Shown here: in pieces, positions 1 through 9,568 of the stretch | How the letters are laid out: each line of letters starts with the position of its first letter | Position numbering within the stretch: position 1 is the stretch's first letter | From: Lachnospiraceae bacterium | Lineage (GTDB): Bacteria; Bacillota; Clostridia; Lachnospirales; Lachnospiraceae | DNA length: 61,479 nucleotides | Direction of reading: 5' to 3' | NCBI GenBank assembly: GCA_021205385.1 | Contig: JAJPXQ010000119.1 | Location: 1 to 61,479 of the forward strand | The notes under the pieces: model-generated | What the model saw: only the letters and a program-made list of their open reading frames with translations | The model's database searches: none | What the model was told of the DNA's origin: nothing | Made by a program: the position numbers and the translations under genes

Positions 1-51
1 CATCGGCTGTGCGTATTCCTTTACCGAACCGTCCTTCAGTGTGATTTTCAT
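1..51 (-). CDS. thrS: Threonyl-tRNA synthetase, N-terminal fragment (cut by window edge)
   Basis: Only the first 17 codons are inside the window, and they read [17 protein letters not shown]. That is how the TGS domain of many clostridial threonyl-tRNA synthetases begins. The enzyme charges tRNA-Thr in the cytoplasm. The ATG at 51-49 overlaps the TGA of the upstream SEC-C gene in an ATGA arrangement, so the two are probably translationally coupled. The identification rests on this short segment and the expected start; the catalytic domain is off the edge. Another TGS-domain protein is possible but less likely. Confidence 0.6.
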   Translation of the reverse strand, partial: MKITLKDGSVKEYAQPM

Positions 52-557
52 GCTTTTTTCCTCCCGCAGCACTGCTTATACTTCTTTCCGCTGCCGCAGG
101 GGCAGGGATCATTTCTGCCAATCTTCTTTCCCTTTACGATCGTGCCGGACTTCTTCTGCTCGATGTAGAGCCGGTGCCTCGTCTCCTCGTCGAAGATGCT
201 CTCCCACTGAGGCAGCTCATAAAGCCAGTCCGCCTTCGCATCGACCATGTTCTTATAGAGCTTCTCTTTATCAAATTTCAGGCTGACAGGCGTGTCCTCC
301 TCCATCTCATCAATCGGATTCGGTTCCACCAGTCTGTCGTTGATGCCATCGAGAAAGCCTGTCATCTCCATGACGCTCAGATTATATTTTTCCGCAAGCT
401 CCTTCACCGTGCCCTTCACCTCGACATCCGGCTCGGCAAGCAGCTGCTCGTAAACACCTTTCTCCAGCAGAAAATAGTCATCCCAGAATTTCCGGAGCTG
501 ACCCTTGTCCTTCTTCTCATCGTAAGCGAGCTTCTGCCATTCCTTTAATAATGCCAT
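48..557 (-). CDS. SEC-C motif protein, probable metal-binding small protein
   Basis: The 169-residue protein ends in a clear SEC-C zinc-binding motif at about residues 147-165 ([19 protein letters not shown]), with the cysteine pattern CxC followed by CC. The remainder is charged, mostly helical and has no domain I can name. SEC-C motifs occur at the end of SecA and in many stand-alone bacterial proteins of unknown role, so the motif does not by itself imply secretion. It is the first gene of a unit with thrS, behind a promoter at 595-623, and the SD sequence AAGGAAGG lies just before its ATG. The leader is only about 30 nt, too short for a T-box. Confidence 0.8.
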   Translation of the reverse strand: MALLKEWQKLAYDEKKDKGQLRKFWDDYFLLEKGVYEQLLAEPDVEVKGTVKELAEKYNLSVMEMTGFLDGINDRLVEPNPIDEMEEDTPVSLKFDKEKLYKNMVDAKADWLYELPQWESIFDEETRHRLYIEQKKSGTIVKGKKIGRNDPCPCGSGKKYKQCCGRKKA

Positions 558-594
558 ATTTCAACCTTCCTTTCAGATCCTGTAAACTGACCCT

Positions 595-623
595 AATATA
601 TACCAGTTCTGTCTAATTTTCAA
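595..623 (-). promoter_or_regulatory. Sigma-A-type promoter for the SEC-C / thrS unit
   Basis: On the reverse strand TTGAAA (623-618) is followed after exactly 17 bases by TATATT (600-595). The predicted start of transcription lies about 30 nt before the SEC-C start codon. The -35 box overlaps the last codons of the preceding glycosyltransferase gene. I see no terminator between that gene and this promoter, so read-through from the glycan operon is possible. Confidence 0.6.
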
Positions 624-1602
624 GCCATTTCTGCATTGCGGCGCTCCAGGCCGACGCGTCAAAGACGGGCAGAAACTGCGCTCTTTCATAATCTCCTGCA
701 ATATCCCTCGCGTAGAGGCAGTCCGCCGCAAGAAGCGGCGCGCCGACGGACTGTGCTTCCAAAAGCGGCATCCCCACCGTCTCCACATAAGATGGGAATA
801 CCAGGATGGACGAGGCGTAGAGATCAAAGAGCTCACGGCGCGGCACCGGGCCCCGGAACGCAATCGGCAGCCGCTCCCGCTCCGCCGTTTTTTTCAGCTC
901 ACGGATCCCGTCATTTTCTTCTCCCGTCACTGTCCAGATCATATGATAATCGGTAAAGCCCCGCTCTTTCAGAAGTTCGCAGGCCGCAAGCAGCGTGCGG
1001 TGATTCTTGTAAGCCGAGGCGTTCGCCGGATAGAGAAAAACGGGACGCATATCGTCCATCTGCCAGGGTCCGGCCTGCAGCATCTCCACCGCCGGGAACT
1101 TCACTTCCACCTTTTCCTCCGGAATCCCACACTGCTGAACGATCGCCTCCTTCATCCAGCGGGTCTGCACCATGACCTTCTGCGCGTGACGGATCGAGTG
1201 CTTCATCATTCTGCCAAGCAGCTGCTGTGTCAGCCATGGCCGGTAGCCATCCCGCAGATGAAAACGATATTCTGAGAATGGAAGCGCATTGTGCTCGTAG
1301 AGCTCCTGCGGCACGCCGACGCACGGCAGGCCGATATTCTGGAGGGAAAGCACGCGGTCAATCCGGTATTTTTTTATAATACGCGGCGCTTTGACCCACT
1401 CGAAATACAGACGGTGCAGCGGGCTCTTTTTCACCCATGGATAGCGCAGCACCCGGATATTCGCCCGTCTCTGCAGCTCATAACGTCCCAGCACAAAGAC
1501 ATAACGATTCTTCGTATCCTTTGAAAACTCTTCATAGAAGCTTTCCAGTACCGTCGCCGCGCCGCCGCTGTCCGCCGCCGTATCATAGACCAGAATTCTC
1601 AT
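613..1602 (-). CDS. GT4-family glycosyltransferase
   Basis: This 329-residue protein has the two-Rossmann (GT-B) layout of family 4 glycosyltransferases. The N-terminus MRILVYDTAADSGGAATVLE is the acceptor-side start, and a donor-side region near residues 250-290 carries the FPSYVETVGMPLLEAQSVGAP signature with the usual EAxxxGxP core. It probably adds a sugar from a nucleotide donor to the lipid-linked glycan at the inner membrane face. It is the last gene of the reverse operon that starts at 10913, and its ATG overlaps the stop of the two-domain oxidoreductase (ATGA). Donor and acceptor cannot be told from sequence. Confidence 0.85.
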   Translation of the reverse strand: MRILVYDTAADSGGAATVLESFYEEFSKDTKNRYVFVLGRYELQRRANIRVLRYPWVKKSPLHRLYFEWVKAPRIIKKYRIDRVLSLQNIGLPCVGVPQELYEHNALPFSEYRFHLRDGYRPWLTQQLLGRMMKHSIRHAQKVMVQTRWMKEAIVQQCGIPEEKVEVKFPAVEMLQAGPWQMDDMRPVFLYPANASAYKNHRTLLAACELLKERGFTDYHMIWTVTGEENDGIRELKKTAERERLPIAFRGPVPRRELFDLYASSILVFPSYVETVGMPLLEAQSVGAPLLAADCLYARDIAGDYERAQFLPVFDASAWSAAMQKWLEN

Positions 1603-3719
1603 GCTTCCTTCACTTTCTGCATCGCACGGATCAGCAGCTCCTGAGCGCGGAAGGCATCCGCGAGCGCTGCGTTCTTTTTCTTCCCCTTCAGGACACGGTA
1701 CATATATTCGTACTCCGCTTTGATGCCCTTGTCCTGCTTCAGCTGGTGCGACGTGGTCTTCGAGGAGCCGAATTTCCGCAGGCGGATGAAGTTGTCCAGC
1801 TCACAGACTGTGCCGTTCGAGAGCACTCTGAGCTGCTCCTTCGGATAACGCTTCGAACCCATCGAGGAGTAGATGATATTTCCGACCGCGCCCGAGGCAA
1901 AGCGCAGCGTGATCAGCGCATTGTCATTCATCGGATAGGCGTCATTTTTTGCCGCCGTCACGGTGAGCTCCTGAAGCTCACTCCCGTCGAGATACTGAAT
2001 CAGATCGATGAAATGGCAGGCTTCGCCGAGAATTCTTCCGCCGCCCGCGGCCTCATCGTGAACCCAGTGCTTCTGCGGGATAAATCCCGCGTTCGCGATG
2101 AAATCATAGACCGCCGGAATCTGATCGGTCTTCATATCTTTCTTTAACTGCCGGGAGAGCGGCGCATAGCGGCGGTTCAGCCCGACAAAAAGTTCGCCTT
2201 TCGAATTCTCATAGGCCTTTCTTATCGCCCCGAGCTCGTCCAGCGTGAGGCAGAGCGGCTTCTCACAGTACACGTTTTTGCCCGCTTCCAGCGCCTCGAC
2301 GATAAATTTTGCATGGCTTCCATGCTGCGTGGAGACCGCAATCAGATCGATGTCCGGATCCTCCAGCAATTTTTTATAATTATTTGTCGTGTAGACGAAG
2401 GGCGTGCCGGCGTTCGCCTGGGCTGCTCCGACCCCACCGGTCGTGGCCAGACCGCGGAACGCATATTTCCCGCTCTCCTTCATGATCGGCAGCATCGTGC
2501 TGCGGGCGAAATTGCCTGCGCCAATCAGGCCGAGACGAATCTCGTCGCCGGACACGGCTTTCTTCGCCGTACTCCCGACGGTATCCTTCCATTTCTCCTG
2601 ATTTTCTTCATATTTCAGCAGGACGCCGATGTAGCGCTCATGGTTCGGGTTCTTTGTGATCATCTCATAGGCTCTCGCCGCGTCCGTAAAAGGAATCTCA
2701 TGCGTGATGAGATCGGACACGTCGACGCGCTTCTGCGCGAGCAGACGTACGAACTCCTCGATATTGCGCCCCTCCGTGAAACGCACATAACCGATCGGAT
2801 AGTCGATGCCCTGCTCCTCATAAGTAGAGTCGTAACGTCCGGCGCCATAGGAACGCGCAATCTTGAACGACAGCTCTCTCTCATAATATGGCCTGCGGTC
2901 GATATTCATCTGCGTCACACCGATCATGCAGATAATGCCGCGGTCTCTGGCGATCGCCGCTGCGAGATCCATCGGCGCATTGGAATCCGCCGCCGCCGTG
3001 ATGATCACCTTGTCCGCGCCGCGCCCACGTGTCAGCGATTTTGTCATATCCGCCGCGCTGTCATCATTGGAATTGATAAAGCCAAGAAGCCGTGTGCCCT
3101 CCATACTCTTGTCCACAACATCATAGCCGATCACGTCGCAGCCGTAGGCGTTTAAGATACGGCAGACAATCTGCCCGACGAGACCGAGGCCGATGACCGC
3201 CACCGTCTCTCCCGGCACGACCTCCGCCTGATGGATGCCCTCCAGCGCGATACCGCCGAGCGCGCAGAAGGCCGCCTGCCGGTAGTCGGTGAGCTCCTCC
3301 GGCAGCTTCGTCAGCATCGTCCGGCTGACCCGGTTGATCTCACAGTGATAAGCCGTCCCGACCATCGCGACCAGATCCCCGGCCTGCACCTCCGTCACGC
3401 CGCGTCCGCAGGCGACGACACGCCCGACGCCCGAGTATCCCATCGGCATCGGCTCCGCCAGCTTGTTGAACGTAGTCTCAAGAGCGGTCAGCGGCCCGTC
3501 CGAGACGACCTTGTCGAGCACCTTCTTCACCTGGTCCGGGCGCTCCAGCGCCTTCTGCACCAGATTCTTCCCTCCAAAGGAGGTCAGGCCGCGCTCCGTG
3601 CCCGCGCTGACGACCGTATAAAGGCTCTCGATCAGCGCCATATTTTCCTTTACCGTAGGCGTCGGCTGATCAAGCAGACTCACGCTCCCGTCATTCACAT
3701 TCAAAAATAATTGTTTCAT
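1599..3719 (-). CDS. Two-domain oxidoreductase: zinc-less alcohol dehydrogenase fold fused to Gfo/Idh/MocA
   Basis: The 706-residue protein is a fusion. Residues 1 to about 375 form a medium-chain dehydrogenase with a nucleotide-binding loop GLGLVG near 177-182 but without the usual catalytic zinc cysteines. Residues about 385-706 form a Gfo/Idh/MocA oxidoreductase starting LGLIGAGNFARS and containing the catalytic CEKPL motif. The open frame extends upstream, but the ATG at 3719 has an AGAAAGGA ribosome-binding site and starts the conserved fold, so I use it. Such fusions are repeatedly seen beside heparinase II/III-like proteins in exopolysaccharide loci, as here. A role in oxidising or epimerising a sugar nucleotide or polymer residue is inferred, not shown. 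Confidence 0.85.
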   Translation of the reverse strand: MKQLFLNVNDGSVSLLDQPTPTVKENMALIESLYTVVSAGTERGLTSFGGKNLVQKALERPDQVKKVLDKVVSDGPLTALETTFNKLAEPMPMGYSGVGRVVACGRGVTEVQAGDLVAMVGTAYHCEINRVSRTMLTKLPEELTDYRQAAFCALGGIALEGIHQAEVVPGETVAVIGLGLVGQIVCRILNAYGCDVIGYDVVDKSMEGTRLLGFINSNDDSAADMTKSLTRGRGADKVIITAAADSNAPMDLAAAIARDRGIICMIGVTQMNIDRRPYYERELSFKIARSYGAGRYDSTYEEQGIDYPIGYVRFTEGRNIEEFVRLLAQKRVDVSDLITHEIPFTDAARAYEMITKNPNHERYIGVLLKYEENQEKWKDTVGSTAKKAVSGDEIRLGLIGAGNFARSTMLPIMKESGKYAFRGLATTGGVGAAQANAGTPFVYTTNNYKKLLEDPDIDLIAVSTQHGSHAKFIVEALEAGKNVYCEKPLCLTLDELGAIRKAYENSKGELFVGLNRRYAPLSRQLKKDMKTDQIPAVYDFIANAGFIPQKHWVHDEAAGGGRILGEACHFIDLIQYLDGSELQELTVTAAKNDAYPMNDNALITLRFASGAVGNIIYSSMGSKRYPKEQLRVLSNGTVCELDNFIRLRKFGSSKTTSHQLKQDKGIKAEYEYMYRVLKGKKKNAALADAFRAQELLIRAMQKVKEA

Positions 3720-3735
3720 CAGAATTTCCTTTCTG

Positions 3736-5412
3736 TTATGATTCCTGCAGGTACAGCACGCTGCCGCCCCGCTCAAAGACTTCCCTTCTATAATGATATT
3801 CCTCACACCATGCGTCCCACTCTTCATCCGACCAGGTGCAGGAGGCCTCCACATCGATATAAATCACTTCCGGCTGTTTCTCCGGATGCAGTTCATAATA
3901 CCACTGATAGCGCTCCGCACGCTCGCCGGTCAGATTCTCCGCCTCCGCGAGCCAGGCGGAAAAGCAGCCGTTCCGCGCATTCTCCTCGATCAGATAGGCA
4001 CAGGGAAAATAGTTAAAGCACATAAAATATTTTCCGTCCAGATCTCCCAGCGATTGCAGATTCTCATAGTTGATATCGTAGATTTCCTTTTTCCTGGCCG
4101 TCGTATAGATTCCCTTCTGCGGCCCCTGTTCGATCAGCGCTGTCAGAGAAGATACGTCGTCCTCCCAGAAAACGGTGGTCATATTGATCCATACCTCCGC
4201 AAGAAGCTGCAGCACAATCAGCGACGCCAGCCACCACATCCGGTGATTCCATTCCTGCTCCTCATCCAGGTAATCCTTGATCAGGAACAGTGAAAACCCG
4301 CTGGAAACGGCGCAGGCATTGCAGATTACGTAAATGCCCTGGTTGCTGCTCAGATTCATACATACCGCATAGATGATTCCCACAAGCCATCCCTTGCAGA
4401 ATATGTCCCAGCTTTTGTTTTCCGTCAGCAGAAAAGCCATCAGTCCAAGCAGCGTGAGCGGCAGCATAATCGCATACTTTCCCACCCCATCCGACTTAAA
4501 CACACACAGAAGCACCCACAGTACAAGCTGCAGCAGCGCCATGAGCTGAAACAGCAGCCTCCGGAGCCCCAGAAATGTAAGCGAGGCCAGCAGCCCCACT
4601 ACAAATATCGCAAAATACGGCCAGAACCAGACGACAAACTTCACGATCGGGCTGAAAAAACTCTGCAGCGTCTTGGCCACATGAGACGGATCCCGGAACA
4701 GATAAGGCAGGTTCCTCATGATTTCCGCAGGCGACGTCCGGTACAGCAGGAATCCAAGGAACAGAACGCCCGGTACCGCGCAGCCCACCGTCACCCATCC
4801 AAGCGCCCGCAGGCCGAAAGCATCTTCTTTCTTTCGCTTCCAGATGCAGGCCGCCGCATAAAGCAGATACAGGCTCAGCATATAAGGATTGCAGAGCACG
4901 GACATCGCCAGCAGAACTCCCGCCATGGCATACCTGATCCGAAAGAAACGGGTATCAGTAAGCATGACCGCGCCAAACTGCCAGACCGTCAGAAGTCCGA
5001 CCTGATTGTAACCCATCGTTCTGAGTCCGAACGGGACAAAGAGGGCAATCATAATACTCGCCGCCATGGCCAGGACCTTATCCCTGCTGCGCAGCAGCCA
5101 ATAGGACAGGGAAGCTGCCACGGCCAGCGCCGCCAGATAAATATAGCGGAACGCCAGATAGATTCCCTCCGTATTTCTGAAAATCAGAAGATAGACCTTC
5201 ATAATCGGCAGCGTAAGGAAGGCCAGCAGCTGCGACAGATGCCACTCATCTACCAGAAAAGAATCCCCCTGCAGAATACGGTAAGGCACCGTCAGATAAA
5301 AACTTTCATCTATATCCGCATATCCGAGCCGGATTCTGGACAGATGAACCATCAGTGCTCCGATCAGCAGAATCAGAAAACACAGGTCGTATTTCGCACT
5401 CTCTCTTTTCAT
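3736..5412 (-). CDS. Polytopic membrane protein, probable GT-C-fold glycosyltransferase
   Basis: The 558-residue protein has about ten to twelve hydrophobic helices. A first outer loop contains DIDESFYLTVPYRILQGD, the acidic loop expected after helix 1 in GT-C enzymes that take sugars from polyprenyl phosphate. A soluble C-terminal stretch after about residue 430 is typical of the same fold. I cannot name a family. It sits between the two-domain oxidoreductase and the UDP-sugar dehydrogenase, with gaps of 16 bases on each side, so it belongs to the same transcript. It could add a side-branch sugar outside the membrane, or act in polymerisation. Sequence alone does not decide. Confidence 0.7.
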   Translation of the reverse strand: MKRESAKYDLCFLILLIGALMVHLSRIRLGYADIDESFYLTVPYRILQGDSFLVDEWHLSQLLAFLTLPIMKVYLLIFRNTEGIYLAFRYIYLAALAVAASLSYWLLRSRDKVLAMAASIMIALFVPFGLRTMGYNQVGLLTVWQFGAVMLTDTRFFRIRYAMAGVLLAMSVLCNPYMLSLYLLYAAACIWKRKKEDAFGLRALGWVTVGCAVPGVLFLGFLLYRTSPAEIMRNLPYLFRDPSHVAKTLQSFFSPIVKFVVWFWPYFAIFVVGLLASLTFLGLRRLLFQLMALLQLVLWVLLCVFKSDGVGKYAIMLPLTLLGLMAFLLTENKSWDIFCKGWLVGIIYAVCMNLSSNQGIYVICNACAVSSGFSLFLIKDYLDEEQEWNHRMWWLASLIVLQLLAEVWINMTTVFWEDDVSSLTALIEQGPQKGIYTTARKKEIYDINYENLQSLGDLDGKYFMCFNYFPCAYLIEENARNGCFSAWLAEAENLTGERAERYQWYYELHPEKQPEVIYIDVEASCTWSDEEWDAWCEEYHYRREVFERGGSVLYLQES

Positions 5413-5428
5413 CCCCCGAACCTTTTAC

Positions 5429-6652
5429 CTACAAACGATAAACTCCCTCAAGAAAACAGACATGTCTGGTATCCAGAATCACTTTTCCCCTCAGTTTTTC
5501 CATCTGCTCCTTTATCTCATCATGCCCCACCAGCAGCACAACCATGTCCACGTCCCGCAGAAATGTATCCAGATCATGATACTGGTTCGGAACAATATCT
5601 CTTATCACATAAGGGTCATAGACCTTGATCAGCCCTCCTGTAAGATGCCGCTCCATGCTTTCGAGCATCTGCAACGTCGGACTCTCGCGCGTATCATCGA
5701 CATTTTCCTTGTAGGTCAGTCCGTAGAGACCCACGCGGCGCACGTCGTCGATTCCGTTTTCCTTCATGATATCGTGAATCCGCTCCAGCACAAAATCCGG
5801 CATGGAATCATTGATTTTCCGTGCCGCCAGGATGATGTTGGAAAGTCCCGGATAATCCCCGACCAGGAACCAGGGATCGACCGAGATGCAATGCCCGCCC
5901 ACGCCGGGACCGGGCGTGAGAATGTTCACGCGCGGGTGCTTGTTCGCAATGCGGATGATCTCATAGACATCCATATTGTCAGAACGGCAGATCTTTGCCA
6001 GCTCGTTTGCGAAAGCAATATTGATATCACGGAAAGTATTTTCCACGACCTTCGTCATCTCCGCAGTGCGGATGTCCGTCACGACGATCTCGCCCTCGCA
6101 GAAGGAGGCATACAGCGCCTTTACCTTCTCCCCGACCTCGCGGCTGTCCGCGCCGATTGTGCGCGAATTGTGCTTCAGCTCATAGACCATATTCCCCGGG
6201 ATGATACGCTCCGGCGCATGGACGAGATGGACGTCCTCGCCGATCACAAAGCCCTGCGCCTCCACTACCGGCCGCACATGGCGGTCGATCGTCCCCGGAG
6301 AGATCGTGGACTCAATCACGATCACTGCTCCCTTCGGGCAGACCTCCATGACATTTTTTACCGCGCCAACCACAAAACTGGCGTCCACCTTTTTGCTCGC
6401 CTTGTCGTAGGGCGTCGGTACCGACACGATATACATGTCCGTGCTCTGATATTCGTGGGAAAAACGGATGCCTTTTTTCACCGCCTCCTCAAAGAGTTCG
6501 TCAAGACCGTCCTCCTCAAAGGTTGTCCTTCCCGCCTTAAGCGTATCGACCAGCTCCCGGTTATAATCCGTACCGATTACCTCCACACCATGCGCGGCAA
6601 ACATCAGAGCTGTCGGCAGGCCAATATAGCCGAGTCCCACTACATTGATCAT
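5429..6652 (-). CDS. wecC: Nucleotide-sugar dehydrogenase, UDP-ManNAc 6-dehydrogenase type
   Basis: The 407-residue protein has the NAD-binding start VVGLGYIGLPTAL (4-16), the STISPGT loop near 115-121, and the catalytic cysteine at about residue 255 in PGPGVGGHCISVDPWF. This last block closely matches WecC-type enzymes, which oxidise UDP-N-acetylmannosamine to the uronic acid in two NAD-dependent steps. UDP-GlcNAc or UDP-Glc as substrate cannot be excluded. A WecB-type epimerase that would supply UDP-ManNAc lies in the other operon (18745-19842). The ATG overlaps the heparinase-like stop (ATGA). Confidence 0.85.
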   Translation of the reverse strand: MINVVGLGYIGLPTALMFAAHGVEVIGTDYNRELVDTLKAGRTTFEEDGLDELFEEAVKKGIRFSHEYQSTDMYIVSVPTPYDKASKKVDASFVVGAVKNVMEVCPKGAVIVIESTISPGTIDRHVRPVVEAQGFVIGEDVHLVHAPERIIPGNMVYELKHNSRTIGADSREVGEKVKALYASFCEGEIVVTDIRTAEMTKVVENTFRDINIAFANELAKICRSDNMDVYEIIRIANKHPRVNILTPGPGVGGHCISVDPWFLVGDYPGLSNIILAARKINDSMPDFVLERIHDIMKENGIDDVRRVGLYGLTYKENVDDTRESPTLQMLESMERHLTGGLIKVYDPYVIRDIVPNQYHDLDTFLRDVDMVVLLVGHDEIKEQMEKLRGKVILDTRHVCFLEGVYRL

Positions 6653-8322
6653 CGTTCCTCTCTCCTTGTAAAATCGATCTTTATCTCGTGCGCCGTCCCG
6701 TCTCCCTCCCAGGAGATCTCCAGCGTCTCAATACGCTCTATCCGGCCAAACTCCGGCGCATAGAGCGCCAGATTGCCATCCCGGTGAAGCTGTACGGTAT
6801 CACCTTCCTGTACGCTGAGTATACAGGACATTTCCGCTTCCGCTGTACTCCCCGGGCGCCTTTGCAGCAGGATCCGCTGTCCCTGCAGGACATATTCCCA
6901 CTCCGGCGCCAGATGCAGATACGCCTGCGCATGACCGCACACCGTATCAAGAATACGAACCGTCTCTCCTTCCAGCTCGATGCGTCTTTTCTGCGATTTT
7001 TCCGCGGCAGTCGTAAGTCGGCCCTCTGTCCAGCCGTCTGAGCACTCGCCCGAGACATCCCGGATCCGCCGTGCCACGCGATGCTCGCCCCAGCACACAG
7101 ACTGCTCCTGCCCGTCGATCACAACCGTGTTGTGCGCCGCGGTGCTTCGAAACCAGGGCCGCAGCTCTCCCTGATACAGTCCCGTTCCGGCATTGACAAA
7201 CAGCGGTCTTCCCTTTACGGAGAGTTCAAAACTCAGGGCGTCGCAGTGTCCGTGCCCCACGGCAAAGTCGGGGCCAATCTCCCCTGCGTCCATCAGAATC
7301 CTGATACCGCCGCTTCTGAGGCAGTAATATCCGGCGTCCGGGAAGGCCGTCTTCACCGGCTGCCCGGGCGTGATATCCAGTCTGCCCGCAAGAGCGCACA
7401 GGAGACTGTCCATCGGCCGCGCCACATTGTCGCCCGCGTCGTTGAAGAGCGGCGTGCGCCCCATTCCGTCCTCCAGCGCATACATGGCGTCTGCCATGCG
7501 CTGTATCGTTCCCCGCAGCTCCTCAGAGAAGGCTTTATCGCGATCAGCCACGGCAGACGTCACCCGCAACAGGTCCTCCAGAATAATCTTGTGATACATG
7601 AGGCTGCGCTCATAATGCAGACCGTCCGGCAGAATCTGTTCTGCAATTTCATGTTTCAAAAGCGCCTTATATTTACTATAGGTGTTTTCCTCCTGAAAGT
7701 AAAGGCTTCCCAGGAGAACCGCCTTCAGATTTTCAAAGTAATGATTCGCGAGGAGATGGCGTTCCAGATTCTGTTGCAGATACAGATACTGCGCGTACAT
7801 GCTGTCCGCAAGCTCCCGCACAAATTCACGGTCCCGCTCCAGAATTTCGCCGAAACCGTCCATGCAGATCAGAAGATTCGTCAGGCGAAGCGAGATCGTA
7901 TAGGGGTGCCAGCCGTCCCCCCTGCCGGAGCGGTTGTCTCTGATCCAGTCCAGGCAATAACTTTTAAAACAGGTGTACCAGCGCTCCTCACCGCTTCTGC
8001 GGTACTCCGCCGCGAGCGGAATCAGATATTCCAGATAATGCAGGTTAAAGTTCCAGAGGTGGGAGCGTTCTCCCTCCGCATCCTGCGCTTCATGCAGCAG
8101 CGTCACTTTCCCCTGAAAGATCTCCTCCGCATCAAAGCGCTGAAGATACGCCGGATCCTCATCCAGCTCCTCCCACCACAGCGGCAGGGGATTTCGCCCC
8201 GGCGCATGTGCCGTCGTCACGGCGGCCTTTCCGCGCAACAGCCGGTTTTTCAGCAGATACGCGATCTGACTCTTTTTTAAATATTTTAACGTATCGTAAT
8301 ATTTTCTGATTTTACCAGACAC
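6649..8322 (-). CDS. Heparinase II/III-family polysaccharide lyase-like protein
   Basis: The 557-residue protein has an alpha-helical N-terminal half and then the heparinase II/III signature around residues 350-400, with GHCDALSFEL, FVNAGTGLYQG and RSTAAHNTVVIDG. Family members cleave uronic-acid-containing polymers by beta-elimination. No signal peptide is visible, so it may act inside the cell or on a lipid-linked or misdirected polymer. Translation starts at a GTG at 8322 that overlaps the end of the preceding gene by 11 bases. Its place beside a uronic-acid-forming dehydrogenase suggests it edits the glycan made by this same operon. That link is inference. Confidence 0.85.
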   Translation of the reverse strand: MSGKIRKYYDTLKYLKKSQIAYLLKNRLLRGKAAVTTAHAPGRNPLPLWWEELDEDPAYLQRFDAEEIFQGKVTLLHEAQDAEGERSHLWNFNLHYLEYLIPLAAEYRRSGEERWYTCFKSYCLDWIRDNRSGRGDGWHPYTISLRLTNLLICMDGFGEILERDREFVRELADSMYAQYLYLQQNLERHLLANHYFENLKAVLLGSLYFQEENTYSKYKALLKHEIAEQILPDGLHYERSLMYHKIILEDLLRVTSAVADRDKAFSEELRGTIQRMADAMYALEDGMGRTPLFNDAGDNVARPMDSLLCALAGRLDITPGQPVKTAFPDAGYYCLRSGGIRILMDAGEIGPDFAVGHGHCDALSFELSVKGRPLFVNAGTGLYQGELRPWFRSTAAHNTVVIDGQEQSVCWGEHRVARRIRDVSGECSDGWTEGRLTTAAEKSQKRRIELEGETVRILDTVCGHAQAYLHLAPEWEYVLQGQRILLQRRPGSTAEAEMSCILSVQEGDTVQLHRDGNLALYAPEFGRIERIETLEISWEGDGTAHEIKIDFTRREER

Positions 8323-9568
8323 TCTCGATCACCTGATACAGTCTCCTGGTCAGGACGGGGAAGTCAAAATCCTTCGCACCCTCCCGCGCGTTCGCAGCCA
8401 TCTGCGCATAAGCCTCCTCCGGCATATCGTGGATCCGCAGAATCTCCCGCGCCAGCGCCTGCGGCGTGCACTCGTCGAGCGAGAGTCCGCACTCGTAGCG
8501 ATCGAGAATGCTGTAACCCATCCGCACCGTGGAGATCAGCGGCTTGCCGCTGGCCATGTACTCGAACAGCTTGTTGGAACTGTTTCCGCGCGACCAGTTG
8601 TAGTTGGACTGCGAATAGTTCAGCACATTGACCGAGGAACGGCTTAAGATATAGGGAATATACTTCTTCTCGACAAAGCCCTTGAAGACCACGTTGTCGA
8701 TCTGCTCGTCCGCCGCGCGCTTTTTCAGCGTCTCGAGCTCGCTGCCGCCGCCGAAGATGAGGAAGCGGATGTCCTCATGCTCTTTCAGAAGCTTCGCCGT
8801 GTCGAGCAGGTTGCCCACATTGTTGACCGGCCGCACGGTACCGGTATAGGTCACGCGGAAGCCTGGATCCGTGAGATCCGGATCGGGCAGAATGTCGCGC
8901 TCGATACTCGTATAAAATTCAGAGAGATTGACGCCGTTATTGACATAATGGCATTTTTCAAGATCAATCTTTCCGCCGTGCTCCTTATCCCAGCCCATCT
9001 CTTTGATGTGGTCAACGTCTCCCTCTTTTGTGAAGACAATCGCGTCCGCATGGACATACATCCACTTTTCGCCGGCACTCAAAAGCCGCCCCGGGAGGCT
9101 TTCCATCTTCAGCTTCCCGACGGAAAAGATCGCCTCCGGCCAGAGATCGCGCACCTCCACAATCACCGGGACGCGGAACTTCCGCGCGATCAGAATGCCG
9201 GCGATGCTTGTCAGCGGATGAGCGCTCGAGCCCATAATCACGTCCGGTTTTCCGTACTGCTTCGCATATTTTCCGCTGATGCGCAGCAGACCGAAAAAGA
9301 AGGACAGCATGTTGCGCACGCGGGAAAGGCCGTTGCCCTGATATTTGCTCGTATGAACGAAGACGAAGGGGACGCCTTCCTCTTCCGTCCTTAGATACGG
9401 CGCGCCCTTCGTGTCGACCGTCCCGCCGGTCTGATGCAGCTCATTGGCCGCAAAGACCGTCGTCTCGATCTCCTCCTCCTTCAGATACTCTGCAAAATAA
9501 AAGTGGCGAAGCAGGGGGCCTGTCTTCGGCGTCGTCGCGTAATGATTGAAAATCCAGAATCTACGCAT
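8312..9568 (-). CDS. WbuB-like GT4 glycosyltransferase
   Basis: The 418-residue GT-B protein starts MRRFWIFNHYATTP and has the WbuB-type block SSAHPLTSIAGILIARKF followed by VIVEVRDLWPEAI near residues 120-150. The donor-side motif is FEYMASGKPLISTV near 335-350. WbuB-like enzymes move N-acetyl-fucosamine or related amino sugars onto lipid-linked glycans. The exact donor here is unknown. It follows the initiating sugar transferase with an 8-base overlap, which fits a role in adding the second sugar. A related protein (28609-29853) lies in the second operon and shares the same N-terminal arrangement. Confidence 0.87.
   Translation of the reverse strand: MRRFWIFNHYATTPKTGPLLRHFYFAEYLKEEEIETTVFAANELHQTGGTVDTKGAPYLRTEEEGVPFVFVHTSKYQGNGLSRVRNMLSFFFGLLRISGKYAKQYGKPDVIMGSSAHPLTSIAGILIARKFRVPVIVEVRDLWPEAIFSVGKLKMESLPGRLLSAGEKWMYVHADAIVFTKEGDVDHIKEMGWDKEHGGKIDLEKCHYVNNGVNLSEFYTSIERDILPDPDLTDPGFRVTYTGTVRPVNNVGNLLDTAKLLKEHEDIRFLIFGGGSELETLKKRAADEQIDNVVFKGFVEKKYIPYILSRSSVNVLNYSQSNYNWSRGNSSNKLFEYMASGKPLISTVRMGYSILDRYECGLSLDECTPQALAREILRIHDMPEEAYAQMAANAREGAKDFDFPVLTRRLYQVIESVW

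Noticed and set aside
3720-3854. A 45-codon extension of the two-domain oxidoreductase
   Set aside because: It overlaps the end of the GT-C-like gene and lacks a ribosome-binding site, while 3719 has a good one.
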